Assembly (NCBI RefSeq): GCF_003086295.3
Contig: NC_092043.1
Location: forward strand, 47,706,598-47,770,597
From: Arachis hypogaea
Lineage: Eukaryota > Streptophyta > Magnoliopsida > Fabales > Fabaceae
DNA: 64,000 nucleotides
Direction of reading: 5' to 3'
Shown: piece by piece, positions 36,796 to 48,605 of the stretch
How positions within the stretch are numbered: position 1 is the first letter of the stretch
How the letters are laid out: every line of letters begins with the position of its first letter
Position numbers and translations under genes: made by a program
Notes under the pieces: generated by a model
Database searches by the model: none
Told to the model about the DNA's origin: nothing
The model's input: only the letters and a program-made list of their open reading frames with translations

Positions 36796-38211
36796 TCATC
36801 TAAACAAATGCGAGCCAGTACCACAGCGACGGGCTACCCGTGCCCTCTGACCTCGGCGGATAAACGGCTCCTCATCCTCGATGTCATCCCCATCATCCTG
36901 TGGGGCAGGCTGTGCTGGTGGCGCAACATGCAGGGGTGCCGCCGAAAGCCCTGCGACAGACTCTGATGCAGCGGTGAAGGCGGATGGAGGATACCTCCAA
37001 GACAGAACTGGTGACCAGCGGATGAGGATGGAGGCTCATTCAGATCAACATCTAACGGGGCCTGTGTGCCTGAGGTCTGACCACCACTGCGGGGGGTCAC
37101 GTCCCCCTACATGATGGCGGTGATCTCCTCTAGGAAGCGTGCCCAACAACATCATGATGTACGCACGGGCATATCGGCGCACAGTGTCATCATCTGCATC
37201 CTCAGGGCACTCACCGAAAGTCTCCTGAAACCAGATGCAGTTCACTGCGTACTTTTGAACCTGACTGGGAGGAGGTATAACTCCGAGCAACTCCTGGAAC
37301 CAGACCCAGGCTGGACGGCCACCCTCGATGTATATATGGAACTCTGACAAGCACCCGCTCACGTAACGGCCGTCCACTGGCAAACCCAGCTGGTATGCCA
37401 CGTCCTGGAGTGTGATCGTGCACTCTCCGAACGGCATATGGAACGTGTGCGTCTCGGGACGCCATCGCTCCACGAATGCACTGACAAGGGCCTCGTCTAG
37501 CCGGAACCATCGGTCGTTCAGCCTTGCAAGATGGTATAGACCTGCCATCTGCAAGTACGGAACGTATCTGTCATCAAGTCGCATGCCCTGCTGCCGCCGC
37601 ATGCTCCTAATGCATCGCTGGGGCTGCGTACAAAATGAACCGCATAGTTAGAACCAGCATAAAAACCATACCCTAATCCACTAACATAAACCGCTTGCAT
37701 AAACCACTTGCAAAAACCGCTAACATAAACCACCAACATAAACCACCAACATAAACCACCAACAGAAACCACTAACTTAAACCACTAACATAAACCACTA
37801 ACATAAACCACTACCCTAAACCACAAACCTAAACCACTACCCTAAACCACTAACTTAAACCGCTAACTTAAACCACTAACATAAACCACCTACATAAACC
37901 ACCAACATAAACCACCAACAGAAACCACTAACTTAAACCACTAACATAAACCACTAACATAAACCACTACCCTAAACCACAAACCTAAACCACTAGCATA
38001 AACCACTAACTTAAACCGCTAACTTAAACCACTAACATAAACCACCTACATAAACCACTAACATAAACCAGCATCTAAGCCACATGCAAAACCACTAAGG
38101 CACAAATAGAGCTAGAATAAAAAATAGTTCCGTACTAACCTCCTCGTTGATGACCCCGGCTATATGAGCGACTCCGTCCAAGCGATATAACCGTGCCGGA
38201 TCGTCCCCCAT
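36796..38211 (-). pseudogene. Plant mobile domain (MAIN-like) gene carried by MULE, internally deleted
   Basis: Exon 1 (38211-38140) encodes MGDDPARLYRLDGVAHIAG and ends GAG|GTTAGT. The intron is 38139-37624. Exon 2 starts at 37623 (PQRCIRS) and runs through the N-terminal half of a plant mobile domain, with YVPYLQMAGLYHLARL, RWRPETHTFHMPFGE and ITLQDVAYQLGLPVDG. After ARAYIMMLLGT (about 37140) the homology breaks off. A C-terminal tail follows, PLDVDLNEPPSSS, then in another frame DDGDDIEDEEPF, ending at a TGA at 36796-36798. Thus the central and C-terminal parts of the domain are deleted and the frame is shifted. PMD proteins occur as host genes (MAIN, MAIL1) and in plant transposons; their role in transposition is unknown. 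Confidence 0.85.
37676..38095. repeat. 13-bp minisatellite with 156-bp higher-order period
   Basis: The basic unit is CCACTAACATAAA with variants (cttaaa, cctaaa, cagaaa). A twelve-unit block repeats: accaccaaca occurs at 37755 and again at 37911, 156 bp apart, followed by the same order of variants. It fills most of the intron of the mobile-domain gene. Confidence 0.92.
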
Positions 38212-38321
38212 GAGCAGAGTATTCTGTTCAGGTCTTCCTCGGAGAGAATCTGGGTCGTTTTCTCTGAGATTTTGTGGGGTAGGGGGAGGAATAATAGTTC
38301 AAATGAGGGTGATTCGAACTC

Positions 38322-38330
38322 CTTATATAG
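38322..38330 (-). promoter_or_regulatory. TATA box of element B mobile-domain gene
   Basis: On the minus strand CTATATAAGG lies about 115 bp upstream of the ATG at 38211, just inside the right palindrome array. It mirrors the transposase promoter at the other end. Confidence 0.55.
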
Positions 38331-38342
38331 CCGAATCACCCC

Positions 38343-38585
38343 TAATTCGAACCACCTTTGTTCGAACTATGAAGGATCATGCCAAGGGTAATTCGAACCA
38401 GCTTGGTTCGAATTACATGCTTTGGTTTTGAATGAATAATTCGAACTAGATCAGTTCGAATTACGTGAATTATGAGTTCGAACCACCTTGGTTCGAATTA
38501 CGTTCAAACTTCCTCTCCCCTAATTCGAACCAGCCTGGTTCGATTTACTAAGGTTTGTAGTTCGAACCATCTTGGTTCGAATTAC
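38343..38585. repeat. Right subterminal array of TTCGAA palindromes (element B)
   Basis: About six imperfect palindromes such as AATTCGAACCAGCTTGGTTCGAATT, with variable four-base centres, match the left array in form but not in exact centres or spacing. They sit between the right terminal repeat and the minus-strand TATA box. Confidence 0.85.
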
Positions 38586-38689
38586 ATAAAGAGAGTGTTT
38601 GGCTTATTGCTGAAACGATTTTCGGTTTGGCGTATTTACGTTACACACTTCTTGCCTTGGCTTATTATGGTTTTTTACCCCATAAATTG

Positions 38690-39619
38690 TATAGCATTTA
38701 TTACCATAGAGAAAACAAGAAATCACACAATTTTCATAATGGACAATTGAAAAAACAATCTCTTTAGATTCCATTCTATCATAGAGTCAAGCACCACTGC
38801 GTCAAGTCCATGTAAACACTTGATATTATTATAGTCAAACTTCTTCTTTCTATTATTCGAACAAAAGAGGAGCCACCACAAGCACTCGTACAAATTTAGG
38901 ATATATTCTTTTTTCGTTGAGATTGTAACGTTTTGATATATTAGAGTTTACAAATTCCTAATATGAACTAACACGAAGAAGTTTTAGAAAGATTTCACTT
39001 TAATCTTGTAATTTTTTATTTATTTTTATTTGTTAAATCCAAATCACATAATTCATAGAGTCACCATGGCAAATAAAGTGTCACCTGCCATTATTAGAAA
39101 AGTTATTCAGATGACGAAAGGGTAGAAAGTACATATAACTCATTAAAAGAGGGAACTACCAATCCAGTTCCTGTCTATTTTTCAAAATGACAACTTCCCT
39201 TAAAATAAAAACGATTCACCTCGACCCCTATCCCTTACTTCCGTGGCACAACGTGATCCTTGCGGACATTTTTCCGTCAAGTCTTGACGAAAAACGTTGA
39301 CATGTTACAATGGCACTCTGACCTGACATGTTAGTTGTATGACGTGTTTGTTAAGTGCTTAGTTGGACAATGTGAAATGGACAGGGGCTAAATAGTCTAC
39401 ATCCATGTCGTTAAAAACGACGTCATTTGCGGTGGAGGAAAACCTTTCAATTGCCATTGTGGTCGTTGAGGCCGTTGTGTCACAATTTGAACCCTAACAT
39501 GCCATGAGCAACAGCAGGGAATGTGGGTCGACATTGATTCGCGAGAGTGGGAGAGAAGGTGTTAATGAAGAAGTGAAAAGTGTAACAGTGTGTTTTACAG
39601 GTAACGTTGGTGCAAGAAG
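38690..39619. other. Non-genic DNA after the MULE
   Basis: AT-rich DNA. The part at about 39190-39500 has the phrase style of dispersed plant repeats (cctcgacccctatccctt, gacaggggctaaatagtc, aaaacgacgtcattt) and may be an old foldback-element arm. No gene was recognised. Confidence 0.45.
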
Positions 39620-39701
39620 TGTAACACCTTATCACCCCAAGTCTTACCTCTAGCCGTAAAGCGAAGGATAAAGGAGTGGCACGACAGTTCTAAACCTCAT
39701 G

Positions 39702-39815
<114 letters not shown>

Positions 39816-40840
39816 AGTAATAGTACTAGAAGCCCGATGAAGGAATAAAAGTTCAAAGCCGCATAAGGCGGAATTACAAAGCGCGAAGTGTTCACACACG
39901 ATAACAAAACGAGTTGGCACGAAAAGAACAAGACATAATATATATATTATATTGCTACCTTAATTACTATTACATTGTGTATCTTAGAGCTATCTATTGT
40001 TACCTTAATTATTATTATCTTGTGTATCTTGGAGCTATCTACAATGTTATATATATTTACAAAAGAAGACTAGTCACAGCCTGCAGAGTTTAGGTCGGGT
40101 AGTTAAACTGAATACAACATAATTTTGAAGTTTAAAATAGCAACAATCTATTTCTCAAAGTTCTCAAAAATAAAGCCTATAAGGCAACAAAGTTATATAT
40201 ATATACACAAAAGATGAGAGAATAACTATAACCAAAATAAAGCATAATAAAATAGAAGATAAATCATCTTCCGCTCTGTCACTATGTCCACAAACTCACC
40301 GAGGTGGATTGCGACCTGCATCTGAAAAATAACAACAATATATGGTATGATAACTGGAGGTTCTCAGTATGATAACAGTTCCCAATAAATAAGATATAAG
40401 GTTTCAGGACGCCAAAGACAATTATAGAACTTCACATAGATACAGATATTCAAGCTTAAAAATAAATAATTAACTTAAATCATAAACATGGTAATATAGC
40501 TTAAGGGATTTCTAACAAACATAACACTGATGTCCCACAGCTTTCGCTAGTCTAACCTCCATGCGATCCTATCGCCAGCGTCTACCAAGCCTCCTCAATC
40601 TCGGTAGAAAACACAAGTAATACAAACAAGTAAAGTACAAGTTACATATACAGCAAGTAAAATAGATAATAAATAGACATGTGAATCAATTAGGCACAAT
40701 AGAAGTTATGCAAAGCAAATAAGCAGATAAAAGATGCACATTATGAATGTCTATCCTATTAGCTTGTGATATCATTTGTTGGTCCATAAATGCCAACTCG
40801 ACACATCCTTTCAGATATAGCATTCCTGCCACATCAAGGA

Positions 40841-41072
40841 CATAGTACCCTGCACACTATTATTCCAGGAATATAGTGTCCGACACACTATCGTTACAAG
40901 AATATAGTGCCTAACACACTTGCATGCTCATTCCAAGAATATAGTGCCTGGCACACTTTTGCGGCAGAGAAGGTTATGAGAGCGGGGCACCACCCCAGCC
41001 CTCACATCATAATTCATCCCAGGAATATAGTGCCCTGCACACTATTGTTCCAAGGATATAGTGCCTCACACA
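40841..41072. repeat. Imperfect tandem repeats of a ~30-bp motif
   Basis: The motif aggaatatagtgcc(c/t)(t/g)gcacacta is repeated six times with variable spacers (40841, 40871, 40901, 40937, 41017 and 41051, approximately). The function is unknown; it lies inside the larger repeat unit. Confidence 0.75.
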
Positions 41073-42567
41073 CTATCAACATCTAACAAGTTTAATTATT
41101 CCTTTCCAAGTTTCCAACTCATCATAAGTATCATCGGTTCTCAAACTCATTATAATCATTCTCATTTTCTCAAAATCTCCTCAAAGAAATACTTCACAAC
41201 TCACCATGCACTTATTTCATCCACAACTTTCTAAAATCTAAGTCATCGGCTCTAATCTCGTAACAATTATTCTTTTCAATTCATTTATTGTATTCTCCCT
41301 TGATTCAAAGCCTAAATAATAGCTAAGAGGTCTTAAATAAGTGTTATGAAAGTTTACAAACTTGCTAGGAAGGTAAAACAGTTAAAAATATAATTTTAGG
41401 TGAAAAACAAAGCTTGTACGTACTCATAGAGTGTTGTGTGTACACACTCAACAGAAGGTTCTTCCCGACTTGTGTGTACGCATGATGTTGTGCGTACACA
41501 TAACTTGCAACTTTTTAGGGTGTGCGTACGCACACCCCCTACGAGTGGTAACACTCGCTCTGTTCTTGTTCTGTACGTGGACACACATGATAAATTTTCA
41601 AATTTTCTGCAATTTCACATAAATTAGATTTTTTACCCTAACTTCCAGCATCAATAACTTTCTCTACAAAATTTCAAATTCAATAATATTTATACCGTTT
41701 TAAAGCTTGCTTAATTATCTTTAATTTAAGTTAAAGTTCATTCGAATACAATATCTGAGGGCCAAGTTATAACCTATCGAAATTTGTCTAAAACAATATT
41801 TTACCAAATTTTACTAAATCCTCAAAATACTAAATCATTCAAACCAAACAAATTTACTCACAACCCAAACAATACTAAACACCCAAAAATCCATCTGTAT
41901 TTCTCAACTCACATAACTCATACCATTATTCATAAATTTTTCTAAACCATCAACTCTTTCATATTTCCTACTCATAAATTCCAAATCTCAATACTTCCCA
42001 ACCCAAGCATGAATCCATCACATTTATACCATTCAAAACCATTCCAAACATTGCTCATCAATTTGTCATTATCAATTCTCATAATTCCTACCATCAACCC
42101 TTCTATTCTCTCCTCTCACCAGCGCCCCCTCCACTCTCTCTTTTTTGAAAAATGAGGCTGAATGCCTCTTAACGAATACATATATATGTTGGGATTGGAC
42201 TCAATTTGGGTCTGATCCAACCCATTAGCGTTTTAGGTCCGTTTAGCCCAGCTTTAGGTCAACTTTTAAGATTAGCGCCTGGTTTTCAATTCTAAATTAT
42301 TTTTATTTTTTCAAATCAATAAATTCAATTTTTAAAATATTATTTTTCTTAATACGCGGTACTAGACAAATTAAAGCCGGTACTGTCAGCTTAAGTACCG
42401 GTATGCATTTTTACAAAAATTTTTCGCAAAAGATACATTTTCCCACTTAAAAAAATCTATTGAATTAAAATTTTACCTTTATATTTTCTAATTATTATTT
42501 CTAAATTTCCAAACCTACCGGACAATTAAATTATTATTTTATTAAAGCGGTTATTTCGGTTCTTACA

Positions 42568-45556
42568 AAGAGGAAAAAGAAAATGTTTGTTGCTCCACAA
42601 TGCCATTGTGGGGCATATGCAATTTTATTTATTTCCTCAATAGAGCTAAACCCTAATAAACTATTTTATGGATGTTCACACTTCAAAGTAATGGAAATTT
42701 TTTTTCCGATTATTTTATTTTATTCAACATAAAAATTAAATAAGATAAGTTCTAACGCAAATATATCCTTCTTCATCTTCGCGATCCTTCTTCTTATTTG
42801 CGTTCTTCCTTCTTCTTCGCATTCTTTCTTCTTCGTCGCGATTCTTCTTTTTGTTCCCGTGTTTTCTCTCCCCCGTTGTTTTTTTATTGCTGCCTTTTTT
42901 CTTTTCCTCCTTTTTTTCTTAGTAATTTTGCAGCATTGATTTTTCTTCTTTTTTTTTTATTTTATTCCTCTTAAGATAGTGAAACAAGAAGAATCATGAG
43001 AAAATGAAATAAGGGAAAGAAGGAGAAGAAGAAGCAATAGAATATGAGGGGGGAAGGAAAAGAGGAAGAGTTTTGAATTATGCAGAACTTATCAGAATAA
43101 AAATACACTGAAATTTATTAATAAATACACATAAATTCTTAGTTCTTTCACTAAAATTTTGCTACAAAAGCATAAAAAATGTCTTCTTTAATGCTGTATT
43201 TATTCTTTCTTTTTTTTTCTTATTTCTTTCTTTCTTTCAGTTGAATGAATGTATGTTTATTCTCTTTTTAGTAATTTTTGCAGCATTATGTATTTTTTCT
43301 TCTTCTTTGTTTGATTTTTTTTTGTTCTTATCAAGAGAGTAAAACAGGAAGAAATTTAAAAAGATAAAATAAGAAGAAAAAAATGAATACGAAAAAAAAG
43401 ATGATGATGAAAAAGAAGAAATAGCAAAAGATGAGGAAGAAGAAGAGAAAGAATTTTGAATTATGCATAACTTATCATAATAAAAATATACCGAAACTTC
43501 TTAACAAATACACATAAATTTCTTAGTTTTTACTCCTAAACTTTACTACAAAAGCACAAAAATATTTTCTTTAATGCTACCTTTTTATCTTCTTCTTTTT
43601 TTCTTTATTTATTTCTTTCTTTTAGTTGAATGAATGTAGATTTATTGTTTTTATTCTTGTTAATAGAGTAAAATAAAAAAAAATCTAAGAAAATAAAATA
43701 AAAAGAAAAACTGAATAGAAAAAAAAGAAGATGATGATGATAAAAAAGAAGAAGAAGAAGCAGTTGCAAGTAGTTATAGAATGATTAACAATTTAGTACT
43801 GCGACATTTCATTAGCAAGTTAATGTACATGAATAATAGGATAAATTGTGTGCTTTTTGGTCGGATTGTAGATAATATTCTCTCTCACCTTGAAGAAGGA
43901 AGGGTTGGACCCCTTATCGTTGTGCTGAGTTTTGAATTATGCAAAATTTTTCAGAATAAAAATACGCCAAAATTTTTTAATACACATCAATTTCTTAGTT
44001 TTTATACTGAAATTACTTAATGATTGCGACAATTCGAAAAGAAGCACACAAACAAAATTGAATCATGAATAGAAACACATCTAAAATAATTTTGGATCAG
44101 ACAACGTCATTAATGTAACAAAAATTCAATAATAATGATAATAATAACGACAATAACAATAAAGAAGATGACGATGATAGAGAAGGAGGAGGAGGAAAAT
44201 GAATGAAAAGAAGAAATCAAATAAAAAAAAGGGAGGAGGAGGAGAAAAAGTTAGTGATGGTAACGGTGACGACGATAAGAAAGAAAAAAACGAGAAATAA
44301 GAATGAGAAAAAAAATAGCAACTGAAATATTAGTAAGAAAGATGACAAGAAGGAGTAGTGTAATATTGTAATTTGAAAAGCGGTTATAACAACTTAGTTA
44401 TAATTGGTTAAGTGATTGTTTGGACGAATTAAATTGTAGAAAAAATATTTTTTGTAATGAAAAAAAGATATTTTTTATTTTTTAATATATTTAATAAATT
44501 TCTAATAGTAAAAGTAAAAGTACTCGAATTTTTTTTTAAAATTATAATAATAATTTACATCTATATTTTACAAATATTTTATATACAAAAAATTTATTTG
44601 TTAAAAAATTTAATATCTATATTAATTAAATGATGATTAAAAATACTTAAAATTGCTATCACAAGAGTTTGTCTTTGAAAATATGTCTAAAATATTAAAT
44701 ATCACGACAATTACGTTAAAATGTAATCTTAGAAGTTGTTCAAAGAATTTTGGCTTTATCGTTTTTGACTCGATGAGTGAGGTGGGAAGGGAGAGGGTGT
44801 GTGGGCACTGCCCTTGCTTGGACTTTTATGGAGGGTTTGGCATCTACTTTAAGCTCAATTCAACATTGGTTGGCAGAGTAACATAAGAAGAAAAAAGACA
44901 AGCGATGAAACCAAAGCCAGCTCCTCTTGGTTTTGGAACCTTGCACACTTTCACAACTCTTAGTTTTTGTTGCACTTCCCTTCTTCTTCATCATCATCAT
45001 TATTAGGTTCCCTCTTTTGGAAACTCTCCTCAATGCTTTGGTTGAGTTGTTCCACTCCCTTTGTTCTTTTTCCTTTTATTTGCTTCATAAATCACACACC
45101 CCATTTCAACTTCTGAGATATTTTTTTTCTTCCCTTTTGTTTTCTTGTTTTTGTTTTTGTTTTCTCAGTATTATTTATTTATTTCTTTTCAACTGTTTCT
45201 GTTTGCAACTCAATCAAGATTCAATTGGGTGTCTGTGATATCCGACACACCCCAATTCAATTATAGCAAAGTGTCTCTTTCCTTATGTGTTGGTTATACT
45301 AAATAATTGATGTTAGGAAACATGTTAACTCAATGGATTGGATACCCCTTTTTTCATTTTACCACTGTGTGAAGTGCAGGGTGAAGAACAATTTCCATAG
45401 TTTTTATTGTTCATAATTCTGCTGGATTTTCCTTTTTTGATTGTTTTGGAATTCTGGGTATGCTTTGAATTTTGCCAATTTTGGGGATAAATATTTCAAA
45501 GTTCAATTTTTCTTTTTAGTTAAGAAAACTAACCATACAATTTCAGTTGGATCAAC
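42568..45556. other. Repeat-rich upstream region of the F-box gene
   Basis: 42568-44640 holds repeats and AT-rich DNA. From about 44880 the sequence becomes leader-like (CT-rich, tcatcatcatcattatt), and a cag at 45544-45546 just before the ATG could end a 5' UTR intron. No other gene was recognised. Confidence 0.45.
42900..44000. repeat. Degenerate long tandem repeats (~0.38-0.47 kb units)
   Basis: The block ttttgaattatgca...aataaaaata(c/t) with cacataaattcttagtt recurs near 43073, 43455 and 43930. Between the copies lie alternating T/C-rich and GAAGAA-rich tracts and the phrase ttgaatgaatgta. This is probably a non-coding satellite-like or degenerate element. Confidence 0.6.
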
Positions 45557-48500
45557 ATGTTACCTGAACCCTATGATTCAAGCTTGCTCGTATCTCTCCC
45601 TGATGATGTTTTCGCCATTGTTTCTCGGTTCCTTTCACCGAGAGATGTGTGTAGCTTGGGCTTGTGCTGTAAGAGCTTGAATGCTCTTGTGGCTTGTGAA
45701 AAAATCTGGCTCACTCAATGTGATGTTTTGGGCATAGTGCCCCATAAAGACCTTGTTGAGTGGAGAAATGGTGTGTGTTCTTACAAGGCTCTATGCCGTT
45801 TCCTTCTCAGTGTTCAACCACTGATTGGATTATGGGTTCATCAGAATCCGGAGCTAGGCAATGTGGTGTATGTAATGCCCGGATTTATGTCGGTTGTTGG
45901 TTGCAGGGTAATCCCTCAGGAGCTTGGTCCATTGGGGATTGAAGATGGCCCAATCCTCTGGGCATGTGTCTTTGAAGTTATTGCTGATTTTGATGGTTCG
46001 ACTGTATTTTTCCTTCATGGTAGGGAGAAGGGTATTGATTATATATATCCTGGTTCTGTCAAGCCTGTACAGAAATCTTGCAATGTGCTGTTGCTCGAGG
46101 TAGAACCTGGACAACAACAAAAGAATGTTGGTGCTTTGTTGCAGAGTAAAAGCTTTGTGCACCATTCGGGTGTAGAGTTATCAAGGAATGTTTGTCGGTC
46201 GAATAGTGACATTTCTAGGTCACAAAGGGTGAATGGAAATAATGAGACAATGGTTCCTTTCAGCAAATTAGCATTTAGTGATAGAAGAAAGTTGCTAGAG
46301 GCAACTACTAGCCAAGTCCGGCAAAGGGTTCCTGATATGGCAATTGGACCATTGTTTCCTGGGTTAAGGGATGATGATGAAAACTTTCAGAAGGATTTGG
46401 TTCTCTTATGGGAAAGACGATCGTTCCTTAGTCAAATCTACGAGCTTGGTAGTAAGCAGCTGGTAAATAGAGCAAGTTCTCAAGATAGAGTTGGTCCAAC
46501 ACACTTAGAACTTGATGGTATCAGAAAGAGTTTTGATTGTTCAAGAGCCATTTGTAACCCTTTGCCGGAGGAGGATAGTCGCATCAAAAGAAAAGGTCTT
46601 CGTGGATATTTCTTGGATGGCCTTAAACATATGCTTGGAAGATCTAATTCGACGAATGACAGCCATATGATTTCCAAGAAGCTTACTTCAAGCAGTGAGA
46701 TGAGGCATGCTCGCCTTCAAGAATTTCTTCGATCGAGCGATACAATAAGACTAACATTGAATGCCTCGACAATGAAGTTGTCTTCTTATCGAGCATGGCC
46801 AAATATGCATGACAGTCGGTTCGCACTTTACAAGTTGCCATTGCGAGTTCCTAGAGCTGACCAAGAATATGCTGGTTTATGGGGAGGGACTTTTGGTTGG
46901 CCTCCCGGAAAGCCTTCCGAAGACAAGCCTGGAAAAGCTTTGTTCTTTCTTCTGCTCTCTTATGAGGAGTTGCAAGGACAACAGCTTCTCATTGCAACGA
47001 AAATTTTGGAAGGCACACACTATGTCTTGCATCCTAATGGTTCAGCAATGTTTATAGTGAATATCAATGAGCCTTCGGATGAGCCATTTCCTAGGAGCAC
47101 TGATGGAGACTCATTTCCGGTGGATATCAAGCATGTTTTCGTGGGGGAGGGAATTGCAAGCGGCTATGGGTTTAGATACCCTGGATCAAAGCCCGGTTCG
47201 CTCTTTGTTCTTCAAAATGGTATCCTTGCCTTCATTTGGAAGGAATCAAGGGCTGTTTTGACCTTGCAAAGACTCGACTTGCAAGAACTTCTAAAGAAGG
47301 GTGAAAGGGTACCTTCCCTGCCTCCTGTCGCCAATTTTTCGTATCTGACGAAGTCCTACTCCAACGTGTTTGCTGGCTTTCCGAGCGCTTCGAATTGTTT
47401 ATCTACGCCAAGGTTTGTCTTAATCCTAACATGTCAGCTTCTTTTACATTTCAAAGTTTCCTCTTAAAATCTTAGCAAATCTCTAATCACCCTTGCATTA
47501 TGAACTGCTGTAACTATTGGAGATTTAAAAGTTACTTCGTTGGGTTGAATTGCTTAATAGATGTTTGGTGGAAACATGTAGTTGACAAAGTTGATTGTTG
47601 AAAACCATTGGATAACAATTTAGTGAAATATGTCAAATATTTTTCGGTTTTTAACTATCAACTTTACGTGTAAACAGCTGCATGCGAGTCTCCACCTAGA
47701 TATTTAGATGCCTGTGCTTTTGGCGACTACTCTAGTTAGTTGTATACTGATTAATAATGCATAAAGCATTTTTTTTTTCTCGTTTAGAAATATGGTTATA
47801 GAACTTATAGCAGATTCTAAAGCTTATTAATAATTATAGAAAAGTATTAAATTTAGTTAAAACAGCAATCTTCAAAAGAACTCATGGCGGATTATTCTTC
47901 CTTAAAGAGATCCGTAAATATTTTTTTCTATAAAAAAATGATTCTGCAGTAACATTCAGAGACTTAAGGGAAATTTACAATCACTAGAGAAACATGACTG
48001 CTTAAAATCAGTGGAATTTGAAAGTGTACATGTGGTGCAAGATTTTGTTGGTATCAGGTTTATAAGACTAGTATGATTCAACTGGACACTATCCACTGTA
48101 AAATTCTATCAATATCATGAATGGAACTGTAGTAACATCATTTACATTCCTTTTTGTTATGAAGTTGCTCTTGTTTGGATTTATTTTCAGAGGTTAATTT
48201 TGATAACTTTGTTAATGTAAATAACTTTACCTATTGTAATCTAATCATATGTTATTTCATTAAAAGTTGAGGTATTACGTTTGAGATTCGGGTAACCGGT
48301 TGCTGATGTGATAATACATAATAAGATATTTATATAAATTACTTTTCAAAAATACTTCTAACGTTTAATTTCATTCAATTTTGTCTCTAACATTTTCGAT
48401 TTGTGTCAAAAACATCCGTGGATGTTTTCAATTTTCTACCTAACATTTTAGACAGAGTTAAGGATATTTTTGAAGAAAATTACAAACGATAGAGACAAAA

Positions 48501-48605
48501 AAACATACTTTACACTTTCAACTAAACACATCCTTAATATTCCCGAACGAGGGAAATTCTAAACCAGTGTTAATGTTTCTGTACAGGCAAGGACTAGATT
48601 TATGA
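45557..48605 (+). CDS. F-box protein (At5g39450-like)
   Basis: Exon 1 (45557-47412) and a short exon 2 (48587-48605) are joined by an AG|GTTTGT donor and a tacag|G acceptor in phase, giving 624 aa ending TPRQGLDL. An F-box occupies residues about 10-55 (LVSLPDDVFAIVSRFLSPRD...ACEKIWLTQC), which binds SKP1 in an SCF ubiquitin ligase. The long remainder has conserved Gly/Trp-rich segments (for example AGLWGGTFGWPPGKP near residue 435) but no kelch or LRR repeats that I can see. The overall pattern resembles Arabidopsis F-box At5g39450, whose target is not known to me. Most of the coding sequence is one exon. The intron contains a degenerate repeat fragment near 48330-48540. Confidence 0.9.

Larger units (their letters stand above)
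33453..38681. mobile_element. Mutator-like element B (two-gene MULE, 5.2 kb)
   Basis: The terminal inverted repeats read GGGGCAAAAAACC (left) and GGGGTAAAAAACC (right, inverted), continuing with ataagccaa and gaaaatcgtttca. The flanks share ATAAATT (33446-33452 and 38682-38688), consistent with a partly decayed 9-bp duplication. Each end carries an array of TTCGAA-centred palindromes, then a TATA box. The plus strand encodes a transposase and the minus strand a plant mobile domain gene, converging near the middle. This layout parallels maize MuDR, which has mudrA and mudrB transcribed inward from each terminal repeat. The sequence is nearly intact but both genes are damaged. Confidence 0.9.

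Noticed and set aside
37518..37772. Minus-strand frame across the minisatellite into PMD exon 2
   Set aside because: It reads intronic repeats and then exon 2 out of frame; the spliced model with GTTAGT donor and CAG acceptor explains the conserved protein better.
48330..48540. MITE fragment in the F-box gene intron
   Set aside because: Phrases such as aacattttagacagagttaagg resemble dispersed repeats, but no paired ends or duplication are visible.
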